DNA of 64,000 bases. Source: Streptomyces sp. CB02009. GTDB lineage: Bacteria; Actinomycetota; Actinomycetes; Streptomycetales; Streptomycetaceae. Below the pieces are notes generated by a model, which had not been told where the DNA came from, made no database searches, and was given only the letters and a program-made list of their open reading frames with translations. The translations under genes were made by a program, and so were the position numbers. The stretch spans positions 431,638 to 495,637 of the forward strand of contig NZ_LIVV01000004.1 of assembly GCF_001905825.1 (NCBI RefSeq). Reading direction: 5' to 3'. Position 1 is the stretch's first letter, and each line of letters opens with the position of its first letter. This document shows, one piece after another, positions 32,924-42,422 of the stretch.

Positions 32924-33955
32924 TCAGCGCTCGACGAGCCGGTCGAACTGCGTCGTGGTGTGGCGCAGATGCGCCACGAGCTCGTCGCCGACCCGGGGCT
33001 CCTGCGCGTCGGCCGGCACGAACAGGATCGACACCTGCATGTGCGGCGGCTCGGCGAACCAGCGCTGCTTCCCGGCCCAGACGAAAGGCGAAAGGTTCCG
33101 GTTGACGGTGGCGAGACCGGCCCGTGCGACGCCCTTGGCGCGCGGCATCACGCCGTGCATGGCCTTGGGGGCCTCCAGACCCACACCGTGCGAGGTGCCG
33201 CCGGCGACCACGACCAGCCAGCCGTCCGACGCGGCCTTCTGCTGGCGGTAGCCGAACCGGTCGCCCTTGGCGACCCGGGTCACGTCGAGGACGGCGCCCC
33301 GGTACTCCGTGGCCTCGTGGTCGCCCAGCCAGAGCCGGGTGCCGATGCGGGCGCGGAAGCGGGTCTGCGGGAACTGCTGCTGGAGACGCGCCTGCTCCTC
33401 GGCCCGCAGATGGCTGACGAACATGGTGTGCAGCGGCAGCCGCGCGGCCCGCAGCCGGTCCATCCAGCCGATGACCTCCTCGACGGCGTCGGTGCCGTCC
33501 GGGCGGTCCAGCGGGAGGTGGAGCGCGAAGCCCTCCAGGCGTACGTCCTCGATGGCGGCGTGGAGCTGCGGGAGCTCCTCCTCGCGGACGCCGTGCCGCT
33601 TCATCGAGCTCATGCACTCGATGACGACCCGGGCTCCCACGAGGGCGTGGACGCCGTCCACGGACGACACGGAGCGGATGACCCGGTCGGGCAGCGGAAC
33701 CGGTTCCTCACCCCGGCGGAAGGGGGTGAGCACCAGCAGGTCGCCGCTGAACCAGTCCTTGATCCGCGCGGCCTCGTAGGTGGTGCCCACGGCGAGCATG
33801 TCGGCGCCGTTCCGGGCCGCCTCGTCCGCGAGGCGTTCGTGGCCGAAGCCGTAACCGTTCCCCTTGCAGACCGGGATGACACCGGGGAACTGGTCGATGA
33901 CGGTCTTCTGGTGCGCCCGCCAGCGAGCGGTGTCGACGTAGAGGGAGAGCGCCAT
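32924..33955 (-). CDS. Alanine-racemase-fold (PLP) protein
   Basis: The 343-residue protein has the fold-III PLP barrel. Near the N-terminus, FPGVIPVCKGNGYGFGHERL places a lysine where alanine racemase has KANAYGHG. Later blocks such as ALHLPLDRPDGTDAVEEVIG and RARIGTRLWLGDH match the family only loosely, so the substrate may not be alanine. ATG 33955 begins MALSLYVDT. It lies 82 bases after femX on the same strand, suggesting a role in cell-wall precursor modification. Confidence 0.75.
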   Translation of the reverse strand: MALSLYVDTARWRAHQKTVIDQFPGVIPVCKGNGYGFGHERLADEAARNGADMLAVGTTYEAARIKDWFSGDLLVLTPFRRGEEPVPLPDRVIRSVSSVDGVHALVGARVVIECMSSMKRHGVREEELPQLHAAIEDVRLEGFALHLPLDRPDGTDAVEEVIGWMDRLRAARLPLHTMFVSHLRAEEQARLQQQFPQTRFRARIGTRLWLGDHEATEYRGAVLDVTRVAKGDRFGYRQQKAASDGWLVVVAGGTSHGVGLEAPKAMHGVMPRAKGVARAGLATVNRNLSPFVWAGKQRWFAEPPHMQVSILFVPADAQEPRVGDELVAHLRHTTTQFDRLVER

Positions 33956-34037
33956 GGCCGGCCCGGAACCTTTCTGATGGCAGCGGTGTATCAAAGGTAT
34001 GTACGAGACTACGGAAACGTCAGCGGCACGGCACGGG

Positions 34038-35156
34038 TCACCGGCGCGACATGTAGATGTCGAGCGCCTTGTGCAGCAGCTTGTTCAGCGGGAAGTCCCA
34101 CTCGCCGACGTACTCGACGGCCTCGCCGCCGGTGCCCACCTTGAACTGGATGAGCCCGAAGAGGTGGTCGGTCTCGTCGAGCGAGTCCGAGATGCCCCGC
34201 AGGTCGTAGACGGTCGCGCCCATCGCGTAGGCGTCGCGCAGCATGCGCCACTGCATCGCGTTCGAGGGCCGGACCTCACGGCCGATGTTGTCGGAGGCGC
34301 CGTAGGAGTACCAGACGTGGCCGCCGACGACGAGCATCGTCGCCGCGGAGAGGTTCACGCCGTTGTGGCGGGCGAAGTAGAGCCGCATGCGGTTGGGGTC
34401 CTCGCTGTTGAGGACGGTCCACATGCGCTGGAAGTACGAGAGCGGGCGCGGCCGGAAGTGGTCGCGGACGGCCGTGATCTCGTACAGCCGCTGCCACTCG
34501 GCCAGGTCCTCGTAGCCGCCCTGGACGACCTCGACACCAGCCTTCTCGGCCTTCTTGATGTTGCGGCGCCACAGCTGGTTGAAGCCTTTGAGGACGTCGT
34601 CGAGCGAGCGGTTCGCGAGCGGGACCTGGAAGACGTAGCGGGGCTGCACGTCGCCGAAGCCGGCGCCGCCGTCCTCGGCCTGCTGCCAGCCCATCTTCCG
34701 CAGCCGGTCCGCGACTTCGAAGGCACGCGGCTCGATGTGGGTGGCCTCGACGTCCTTGAGGCGCTTGACGTCCGGGTCCTGGATGCCGGACTTGATGGCG
34801 GCCGAGTCCCAGCGCCGGATGACGACCGGCGGGCCCATCTTCACGGAGAAGGCGCCCTGCTGCTTGAGGTGCGCCAGCATCGGGTTCAGCCAGTCGTCGA
34901 GGTTCGGCGCGTGCCAGTTGATGACCGGGCCCTCGGGCAGATAGGCGAGGTAGCGCTTGATCTTCGGGAGCTGGCGGTAGAGGACCAGGCCGGCGCCGAC
35001 GAGTTCGCCGCTCTTGTCGAACCAGCCGAGGTTCTCCGAGCGCCACTCGGTCTTCACATCAGCCCACGCCGGGACCTGGCAGTGGCTCGCCGCGGGCTGG
35101 CTCTGGATGTAGGCCAGATGCTGCTCACGGCTGATGGTCCTCAGGGTCAGGCTCAT
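34038..35156 (-). CDS. femX: FemX-type peptidyltransferase (lipid II interpeptide glycine)
   Basis: FemABX enzymes transfer an amino acid from aminoacyl-tRNA to the lipid II side chain. In S. coelicolor the gene in this position (femX) adds the first glycine to LL-diaminopimelate. The 372-residue product shows the two GNAT-like halves: PAWADVKTEWRSENLGWF and LAYLPEGPVINW, then GFNQLWRRNIKKAEKAGVEV and the C-terminal YDLRGISDSLDETDHLFGLIQFKVGTGG. ATG 35156 follows GAGGAGCG. The downstream racemase-like gene probably shares its transcript. Confidence 0.92.
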   Translation of the reverse strand: MSLTLRTISREQHLAYIQSQPAASHCQVPAWADVKTEWRSENLGWFDKSGELVGAGLVLYRQLPKIKRYLAYLPEGPVINWHAPNLDDWLNPMLAHLKQQGAFSVKMGPPVVIRRWDSAAIKSGIQDPDVKRLKDVEATHIEPRAFEVADRLRKMGWQQAEDGGAGFGDVQPRYVFQVPLANRSLDDVLKGFNQLWRRNIKKAEKAGVEVVQGGYEDLAEWQRLYEITAVRDHFRPRPLSYFQRMWTVLNSEDPNRMRLYFARHNGVNLSAATMLVVGGHVWYSYGASDNIGREVRPSNAMQWRMLRDAYAMGATVYDLRGISDSLDETDHLFGLIQFKVGTGGEAVEYVGEWDFPLNKLLHKALDIYMSRR

Positions 35157-35275
35157 GCGGGGCGCTCCTCGGCAGGTGTGTCCCCATGGGTCAGGGGCTC
35201 CGGCTCTCGCGCCGAAGCCTACTGTGACCGGGGAGCGCCCCGAATGGGTGTGTGCGTCCTGACGTGGCCCTGGGC

Positions 35276-35590
35276 TCAGCTGATGACCCCGCCGAAGAGC
35301 CCGCCGTGGGCCATTCCGAGGTAGAAGCCGAACGCCGACGCGCCGAGTCCGAGGATCAGCAGGAAGCGCTCGCGTGTCGTCACGGAGATGAACTGTCCGT
35401 AGGCGCCGGTCAGGATGCCGATGAGCCCCGTCCAGGAACTCAGCAGGTGCAGGTTGTGGAACTGCGCCGTGACGAAGGCGATGACGCCGAGGACCAGCGT
35501 CACTCCGACCAGGGCGTCCTGGATGGGGTGCGGTTTGCCGTCGGTGGCGAAGAGGGAGTGGCCGGGGTCGGGTCGCATTGCCTGTGCCAT
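35276..35590 (-). CDS. Small conserved membrane protein
   Basis: The 104-residue product has three hydrophobic helices (ALVGVTLVLGVIAFVTAQF, SSWTGLIGILTGAYGQF and RFLLILGLGASAFGFYLGMA). It is unrecognised beyond a Streptomyces gene in the same place before rpsF. AGGAGGT lies 8 bases upstream of ATG 35590, so the start is firm. It may belong to the femX transcript 119 bases downstream. Confidence 0.8.
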   Translation of the reverse strand: MAQAMRPDPGHSLFATDGKPHPIQDALVGVTLVLGVIAFVTAQFHNLHLLSSWTGLIGILTGAYGQFISVTTRERFLLILGLGASAFGFYLGMAHGGLFGGVIS

Positions 35591-35871
35591 GGGGCACCTC
35601 CTGGCGTAGCTGCCGGAAGGCGGCGCATCGTAGCGCCGCCGACATCCGTTGTGTACAGATTGCGTCCCCTCACCAGTGAATTTCAACCGGAGGGCGGTGA
35701 GCGGGTACTCTGTACGGTCTGCACCGGTGTCTGCCCTGGTCCGTCTGGATCCGGCAGCGTCCCTCGTTCGCGAGGGGGCTGTCAGTGGTGGCGGATACCG
35801 TTGCTTACGCATCACGACCCTCCTGCCACGGAACGACCGTGGCCGCTGAGTCCAAAGGAGGTGGGTTCCAC

Positions 35872-36162
35872 ATGCGTCACTACGAAGTGATGGTCATCCT
35901 CGACCCCGATCTCGAGGAGCGCGCTGTCTCCCCGCTGATCGAGAACTTCCTTTCCGTCGTCCGTGAGGGCAACGGAAAGGTCGAGAAGGTCGACACCTGG
36001 GGCCGTCGTCGTCTCGCCTACGAGATCAAGAAGAAGCCCGAGGGCATCTACTCGGTCATCGACCTGCAGGCCGAGCCTGCGGTCGTCAAGGAGCTCGACC
36101 GACAGCTCAACCTGAACGAGTCGGTCCTCCGGACCAAGGTCCTCCGTCCCGAGACCCACTGA
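35872..36162 (+). CDS. rpsF: 30S ribosomal protein S6
   Basis: S6 binds 16S rRNA with S18 in the platform of the small subunit. The 96-residue product starts MRHYEVMVILDPDLEERAVS and contains KVDTWGRRRLAYEIKKKPEG, both diagnostic. AAAGGAGGTG is an ideal ribosome site before ATG 35872; the frame is open 29 codons further up. It leads the rpsF-ssb-rpsR-rplI operon. Confidence 0.98.
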   Translation: MRHYEVMVILDPDLEERAVSPLIENFLSVVREGNGKVEKVDTWGRRRLAYEIKKKPEGIYSVIDLQAEPAVVKELDRQLNLNESVLRTKVLRPETH

Positions 36163-36236
36163 GCGACTAGCTCAGTGATCTTCGGATCCGAGTAGCAGCA
36201 AAGCAGCCAGAAGCAATCCCGCCGAGAGGTTCCCCC

Positions 36237-36839
36237 ATGGCAGGCGAGACCGTCATCACGGTCGTCGGCAATCTTGTCGACGACCCCGAGCTGCGCTTCA
36301 CCCCGTCCGGTGCGGCGGTCGCGAAGTTCCGTATCGCGTCCACCCCCCGCACCTTCGACCGTCAGACCAATGAGTGGAAGGACGGCGAGAGCCTCTTCCT
36401 CACCTGCTCGGTCTGGCGTCAGGCGGCGGAGAACGTCGCCGAGTCGCTTCAGCGAGGCATGCGCGTCGTCGTGCAGGGCCGGCTGAAGCAGCGGTCCTAC
36501 GAGGACCGTGAGGGCGTCAAGCGCACGGTCTACGAGCTGGATGTCGAGGAAGTCGGCCCCAGCCTCAAGAACGCCACGGCCAAGGTCACCAAGACCACCG
36601 GCCGAGGCGGCCAGGGCGGTTACGGCGGCGGGAACGGCGGCGGCCAGCAGGCCGGCGGCGGTGGCGGCTGGGGTGGAAACTCCGGCGGTGGCCAGCAGGG
36701 TGGTGGCGGTGCTCCCGCCGACGACCCGTGGGCGACCGGCGGTCCCTCCTCCTCCGGCGGCGGCCAGCAGCAGGGCGGCGGAGGCGGCTGGGGCGGAAAC
36801 TCCAGCGGCGGCGGCTACTCGGACGAGCCCCCCTTCTAG
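36237..36839 (+). CDS. ssb: Single-stranded DNA-binding protein
   Basis: SSB coats single-stranded DNA at forks and recruits partners. The 200-residue product has an N-terminal OB fold (MAGETVITVVGNLVDDPELR, FLTCSVWRQAAENVAESL) and a 75-residue Gly/Gln-rich tail with repeats such as GGGWGGNSGGG. It ends in the conserved acidic tip DEPPF, which binds replication proteins. It lies between rpsF and rpsR, the usual actinobacterial site. Confidence 0.98.
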   Translation: MAGETVITVVGNLVDDPELRFTPSGAAVAKFRIASTPRTFDRQTNEWKDGESLFLTCSVWRQAAENVAESLQRGMRVVVQGRLKQRSYEDREGVKRTVYELDVEEVGPSLKNATAKVTKTTGRGGQGGYGGGNGGGQQAGGGGGWGGNSGGGQQGGGGAPADDPWATGGPSSSGGGQQQGGGGGWGGNSSGGGYSDEPPF

Positions 36840-36895
36840 GGCCACGCCCCGGAAGCAGCTCGTACCCCCATTCTTGATCACACAGGAGAAACACC

Positions 36896-37132
36896 ATGGC
36901 GAAGCCGCCTGTGCGCAAGCCTAAGAAGAAGGTCTGCGCGTTCTGCAAGGACAAGACCCAGTACGTGGACTACAAGGACACGAACATGCTGCGGAAGTTC
37001 ATTTCCGACCGCGGCAAGATCCGTGCCCGCCGCGTGACCGGCAACTGCACGCAGCACCAGCGTGACGTCGCCACGGCCGTCAAGAACAGCCGTGAGATGG
37101 CGCTGCTGCCCTACACGTCCACCGCGCGATAA
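36896..37132 (+). CDS. rpsR: 30S ribosomal protein S18
   Basis: S18 pairs with S6 in the small subunit. The 78-residue basic protein starts MAKPPVRKPKKKVCAFCKDK with a CxxC pair, the zinc-binding (C+) form. It continues with YKDTNMLRKFISDRGKIRAR and KNSREMALLPYT, as expected. AGGAGAAAC precedes ATG 36896. A zinc-free paralogue would be expected elsewhere, not here. Confidence 0.97.
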   Translation: MAKPPVRKPKKKVCAFCKDKTQYVDYKDTNMLRKFISDRGKIRARRVTGNCTQHQRDVATAVKNSREMALLPYTSTAR

Positions 37133-37150
37133 GGAAAGGGTGACCGAATA

Positions 37151-37597
37151 ATGAAGATCATCCTGACCCACGAGGTCTCCGGCCTCGGCACCGCCGGCGA
37201 CGTCGTCGACGTCAAGGACGGCTACGCCCGCAACTACCTGGTCCCGCGTGGCTTCGCCATCCGCTGGACCAAGGGTGGCGAGCAGGACGTGGCGCAGATC
37301 CGCCGCGCCCGCAAGATCCACGAGATCGCGACCATCGAGCAGGCCAACGAGATCAAGGCCAAGCTCGAGGGCACGAAGGTGCGCCTGGCCGTTCGCTCCG
37401 GCGACGCCGGCCGTCTCTTCGGCTCCGTGACCCCGGCCGACATCGCCTCGGCGATCAAGGCCGCGGGTGGCCCCGAGGTCGACAAGCGTCGCGTCGAGCT
37501 CGGTTCGCCGATCAAGACCCTGGGCTCGCACCAGGTGTCCGTGCGTCTGCACGCCGACGTCGCCGCGAAGCTCGGCGTCGAGATCGTCGCCGCGTAA
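37151..37597 (+). CDS. rplI: 50S ribosomal protein L9
   Basis: L9 is an elongated two-domain protein of the large subunit. The 148-residue product starts MKIILTHEVSGLGTAGDVVD and contains GYARNYLVPRGFAIRWTKG, the L9 signature. A long connecting helix and the C-terminal domain ending GVEIVAA follow. It is 18 bases after rpsR and is followed by a strong terminator. Confidence 0.98.
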   Translation: MKIILTHEVSGLGTAGDVVDVKDGYARNYLVPRGFAIRWTKGGEQDVAQIRRARKIHEIATIEQANEIKAKLEGTKVRLAVRSGDAGRLFGSVTPADIASAIKAAGGPEVDKRRVELGSPIKTLGSHQVSVRLHADVAAKLGVEIVAA

Positions 37598-37629
37598 CGC
37601 TGCCGCCGGCGCTCTGCGCTGAGCAGTGA

Positions 37630-37663
37630 GGAAGGGCCGCATCCCTCGGGATGCGGCCCTTCC
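37630..37663 (+). terminator. Terminator of the rpsF operon
   Basis: GGAAGGGCCGCATCCC and GGGATGCGGCCCTTCC form a perfect 16-bp stem with a two-base loop, 32 bases after rplI. It is directly followed by two parS sites. Confidence 0.85.
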
Positions 37664-37666
37664 GCT

Positions 37667-37680
37667 GTTTCACGTGAAAC
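37667..37680. other. parS: parS site 8
   Basis: Perfect GTTTCACGTGAAAC core, three bases after the rplI terminator. Confidence 0.95.
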
Positions 37681-37685
37681 AGGGC

Positions 37686-37699
37686 GTTTCACGTGAAAC
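37686..37699. other. parS: parS site 9
   Basis: Perfect GTTTCACGTGAAAC core, centres 19 bp from site 8 and three bases from the stop of the convergent MATE gene. Confidence 0.95.
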
Positions 37700-37701
37700 A
37701 T

Positions 37702-39039
37702 TCAGCGTGTGGCGCCGGTGACGATCCAGCGGCCGGAGCGGGAGCGGAACCAGAGCGTGGCCATCCGGACGGTCATCATGAGCGTCATCGCCCACCAGAG
37801 GGCCGTCAGGCCGCCGCCGAGCGCCGGGACCAGCAGGGCCACCGGGGCGAAGACGGCGAGCGTCAGCAGCATGGCCCAGGCCAGGTAGGGGCCGTCGCCC
37901 GCGCCCATCAGGACGCCGTCGAGAACGAAGACGACCCCGGAGATCGGCTGCGAGATCGCCACCACGAGCAGGGCCGGGAGCAGGGTGTCCTGGACGGCCG
38001 TGTCGCCGGTGAAGAGCGGGATGAACAGGGGGCGGGCGACGATGAGCAGTGCGCCGAGCCCCACGCCGGAGATCACGCCCCACTGGACCATGCGGCGGCA
38101 GACCTGACGGGCGCCCTCGGCGTCGTTCGCCCCGAGATAGCGGCCGATGATGGCCTGGCCCGCGATCGCGATGGCGTCGAGGGCGAAGGCCATCAGGCTC
38201 CACAGGGACAGGATGATCTGGTGGGCCGCGACCTCCGCGTCGCCCATCCGGGCCGCGACGGCCGTGGCGATCATCAGCACCGCGCGGAGCGAGAGCGTAC
38301 GGACGAGGAGCGGCACGCCGGCCTGGGCCGAGGCACGTATGCCCGCCGCGTCGGGACGGAGGGAGGCGCCGTGGCGTCGGGCGCCCCGTACGACCACGAC
38401 GAGGTAGGCGACGGCCATGCCGCACTGGGCGATCACGGTGCCCCATGCCGAGCCCGCGATCCCCAGACCGGCGCCGTAGACGAGGCCGACGTTGAGCGCG
38501 CCGTTGGCCACGAAGCCGCCGATGGCCACGTAGAGCGGCGTACGGGTGTCCTGGAGGCCGCGCAGGACGCCGGTGGCGGCCAGGACGACCAGCATGGCCG
38601 GGATGCCGAGGCTGGAGATCCTGAGGTAGGTGACGGCGTAGGGCGCGGCGGTGTCGGAGGCGCCGAAGAGGTCGATGAGCCAGGGCGCCGCGGGCAGGGT
38701 CACCGTGACGACGGCGGTGCCGAGCAGGAGGGCGAGCCAGATGCCGTCCATGCCCTGCCGGATCGCCGCCGGGAGGTCACCGGCGCCGACGCGCCGGGAG
38801 ACGGCGGCCGTGGTGGCGTAGGCGAGGAAGACGAAGACGCTGACGGCGGTGGTCAGCAGGGCGGCGGCGATCGCGAGACCGGCGAGCTGGGGGGTGCCGA
38901 GGTGGCCGACGATGGCGCTGTCGACCATGAGGAAGAGCGGCTCGGCGACAAGAGCGCCGAAGGCCGGCAGGGCGAGGGAGACGATCTCGCGGTCGTGCTG
39001 TCGGCGGACGGCCTTGGGCGTCGCGGGAGCCTGGGTCAT
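37702..39039 (-). CDS. MATE-family efflux transporter (DinF-like)
   Basis: The 445-residue protein has about 12 membrane helices. It begins DREIVSLALPAFGALVAEPL and continues FLMVDSAIVGHLGTPQLAGLAIA, the DinF-subgroup MATE pattern. LRGLQDTRTPLYVAIGGFVAN is another family block. Such proteins expel cationic drugs or oxidised compounds using Na+ or H+; the actual substrate is unknown. It is convergent with rplI and divergent from dnaB. Confidence 0.92.
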   Translation of the reverse strand: MTQAPATPKAVRRQHDREIVSLALPAFGALVAEPLFLMVDSAIVGHLGTPQLAGLAIAAALLTTAVSVFVFLAYATTAAVSRRVGAGDLPAAIRQGMDGIWLALLLGTAVVTVTLPAAPWLIDLFGASDTAAPYAVTYLRISSLGIPAMLVVLAATGVLRGLQDTRTPLYVAIGGFVANGALNVGLVYGAGLGIAGSAWGTVIAQCGMAVAYLVVVVRGARRHGASLRPDAAGIRASAQAGVPLLVRTLSLRAVLMIATAVAARMGDAEVAAHQIILSLWSLMAFALDAIAIAGQAIIGRYLGANDAEGARQVCRRMVQWGVISGVGLGALLIVARPLFIPLFTGDTAVQDTLLPALLVVAISQPISGVVFVLDGVLMGAGDGPYLAWAMLLTLAVFAPVALLVPALGGGLTALWWAMTLMMTVRMATLWFRSRSGRWIVTGATR

Positions 39040-39462
39040 GGGGTCAATCTAATCTTCCACAGGTAAGAGATGCAATGCATTGGTGATCCTTACTTTCAGA
39101 GGGCAAGGCGCTTCGGGTGTGGGTCGTTTGTTCTGATCTTGGTCCAGGGGGAAAAGTTTTTCTCCCCCACAGCCCGTGGATGGGAAAGATGCAGGTCAGG
39201 ACCCTGAGTCGGGGGTGCCTATGAGTTTGTCCACATGGCTGTCCCCCGGTCCGTGCACAGGTTCCGGCGAGTTCTCCACAGGCTGGGGCCCTTCACCCAC
39301 AGGGCCTGTGGATAACCAGATTGGCTGACGCCTCTCGCGGGCCTACCGTGGTCCGGCGCCCGACGCGCCAGAAGCGGTCGCAAAGCCACCCGTTGATCAA
39401 GCCCGTGGCGTAAGAAAGAGTGGCACGGCGAGGTCCGCGGAGCGGACGGGAGGAGGTGCTTG
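39040..39462. promoter_or_regulatory. dnaB upstream region with DnaA-box cluster
   Basis: This 423-bp gap holds a perfect TTGTCCACA at 39227-39235, TTCTCCACA at 39272-39280, and TGTGGATAA at 39307-39315, the exact complement of the E. coli box TTATCCACA. Further CCACA words occur at about 39166-39170 and 39297-39301. The rest contains the MATE and dnaB promoters; no hexamers were assigned, and no gene was seen. Confidence 0.7.
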
Positions 39463-40937
<1,475 letters not shown>

Positions 40938-40947
<10 letters not shown>

Positions 40948-41804
40948 CCTCGCCCGAGGAGCGCGGGAACGACCTCGCTCCAGACCTCGCGGGGGAACAC
41001 CTCGTGGCCGGTCCGCTCCATGGCGAGGAACCGGGCACCGGGGATCTCCGCGGCCAGGGCGCGACCGTGCGCCAAGGGGAACAACGGGTCCTCGGTGCCG
41101 TGCAGCACGAGCGTCGGAGCCGTGATCGCGCCGAGGCGGTCCCGCCAGGGTGCTCCGGCGTCGATCAGGAACGGGTTGGTGGCCTGCGCGGCGATGTCGC
41201 GCGCGTGGTCGACGACCCGTCCCGCCCAGGCGCGCATGGCGTCGGTGTCGAACGGGCGTGAGGGGGCGGCGAAGGGGCGCTCGCCCTCGACGAGCCACTC
41301 GACGACGGCGGCCCTGTCGTTCCAGTCGGGCACCGGGGCGTCCTCGGCGAAGACCGCGAGGAGCGCCTCGGTGATCGGCGGCAGATCGGGCTGTTCGTGG
41401 CCGGGTCCGCCGGGGGTCGAGGACGCGAGGGCGAGCGCGGCCACGCGGTCCGGGTGGCCGAGGGCGAGCAGCTGGGCGACGGCCGCGCCCTGGGACATGC
41501 CGACGATCTCCGCGGCCGCCACGTCGAGCGCGTCGAGCAGCCCCGCGGCATCGGTGACCAGATCGCGCAGGCCGTACGGCGGCTCGCCCACGGGGAACGC
41601 GGTGGAGCGGCCCGCGTCCCGGCTGTCGTAGCGGATCACGTACCTGCCGCCGGCGACGAGGCGGCGGACGAACTCCTCGTCCCACGCCAGCATCGAGTGG
41701 CCCGCGCCGTGGATGAGGAGGAGGGGCGTGCCGGCGGGGTCGCCGAAGGCCTCCGCGGACAGTTCGACGCCGTTGGTCCGAACGATGTGCTGGGTGCCTC
41801 GCAT
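40938..41804 (-). CDS. Alpha/beta hydrolase
   Basis: The 288-residue protein has the alpha/beta-hydrolase fold: oxyanion HGAGHS near residue 33, nucleophile elbow GMSQGAA, acid in LVLHGTEDPLFP and histidine in MERTGHEVFP. The substrate is unknown. ATG 41804 begins MRGTQHIVRTNGVEL; an open frame extends 61 codons upstream through the operator region. It is divergent from a MarR gene across paired inverted repeats, so that regulator probably controls it. Its end overlaps dnaB by 10 bp. Confidence 0.9.
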
Positions 41805-41825
41805 GGGGTGCCGCCTTCCCGTCTT

Positions 41826-41876
41826 CTTCGTTACGTGTAACGAAGATGCTAGCAAGTATTCGTTACATGTCACGGA
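41826..41876. promoter_or_regulatory. MarR operator pair
   Basis: CTTCGTTACGTGTAACGAAG (41826-41845) is a 9+2+9 inverted repeat. A second, weaker copy, TTCGTTACATGTCACGGA, lies at 41859-41876. Their centres are 32 bp apart, three helical turns, and they lie between the divergent hydrolase and marR genes. Confidence 0.8.
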
Positions 41877-41896
41877 CCTCTTTGTAGACTGGGGGC

Positions 41897-42382
41897 ATGT
41901 CCTCCCCTGACCGGCCCGGGCCTCAACGGTCCGAGCTTCACCGGCCCGAGCCCGCCGCGCTGGACGCCTGGCACGCGTATCGCGCACTGCCCCTGCTCAT
42001 CGACGCGGAAGTCGCCCGCGACCTGGAGCAGGACGCGGGTCTGTCCATGGCCGACTACGACGTGCTGGCCGCCGTGACGGCACTGGCGTCCGACGACACC
42101 TGCATCCGTGTCAGCGGCCTCGCGGCCCGACTGCGCTGGGCCCACAGCCGGTTGTCACGGCATCTGGGGCGGATGGAGCGGCGCGGGCTCGTCGCCCGCG
42201 AACCGTGCGAGCGGGACGGTCGTGGCGACGACGTCCTGCTGACGCCCGCCGGCCGCGCGGCGCACGACGGGGCGACGCCGGTCTACCAGGCCTCCGTCCA
42301 GCGGCACTTCGCCGCGCTGCTGTCCCGGGAGCAGCTCGCCGCCCTGAGCGGCATCGAGGAGACCGTCACGGCGCACCGCTAA
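41897..42382 (+). CDS. MarR-family transcriptional regulator
   Basis: The 161-residue protein shows the MarR winged helix: LSMADYDVLAAVTALASDD, then IRVSGLAARLRWAHSRLSRH (recognition helix), LGRMERRGLVAREPCERDGR and the wing DDVLLTPAGRAAH. It is divergent from the alpha/beta hydrolase and next to paired palindromes, so it is likely an autorepressor of both. The ATG has only GGGGGC upstream. The ligand is unknown. Confidence 0.92.
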   Translation: MSSPDRPGPQRSELHRPEPAALDAWHAYRALPLLIDAEVARDLEQDAGLSMADYDVLAAVTALASDDTCIRVSGLAARLRWAHSRLSRHLGRMERRGLVAREPCERDGRGDDVLLTPAGRAAHDGATPVYQASVQRHFAALLSREQLAALSGIEETVTAHR

Positions 42383-42422
42383 ACCGGAGGCCTCGGTTCG
42401 GAAGATCACGTTGGATGGGGCC

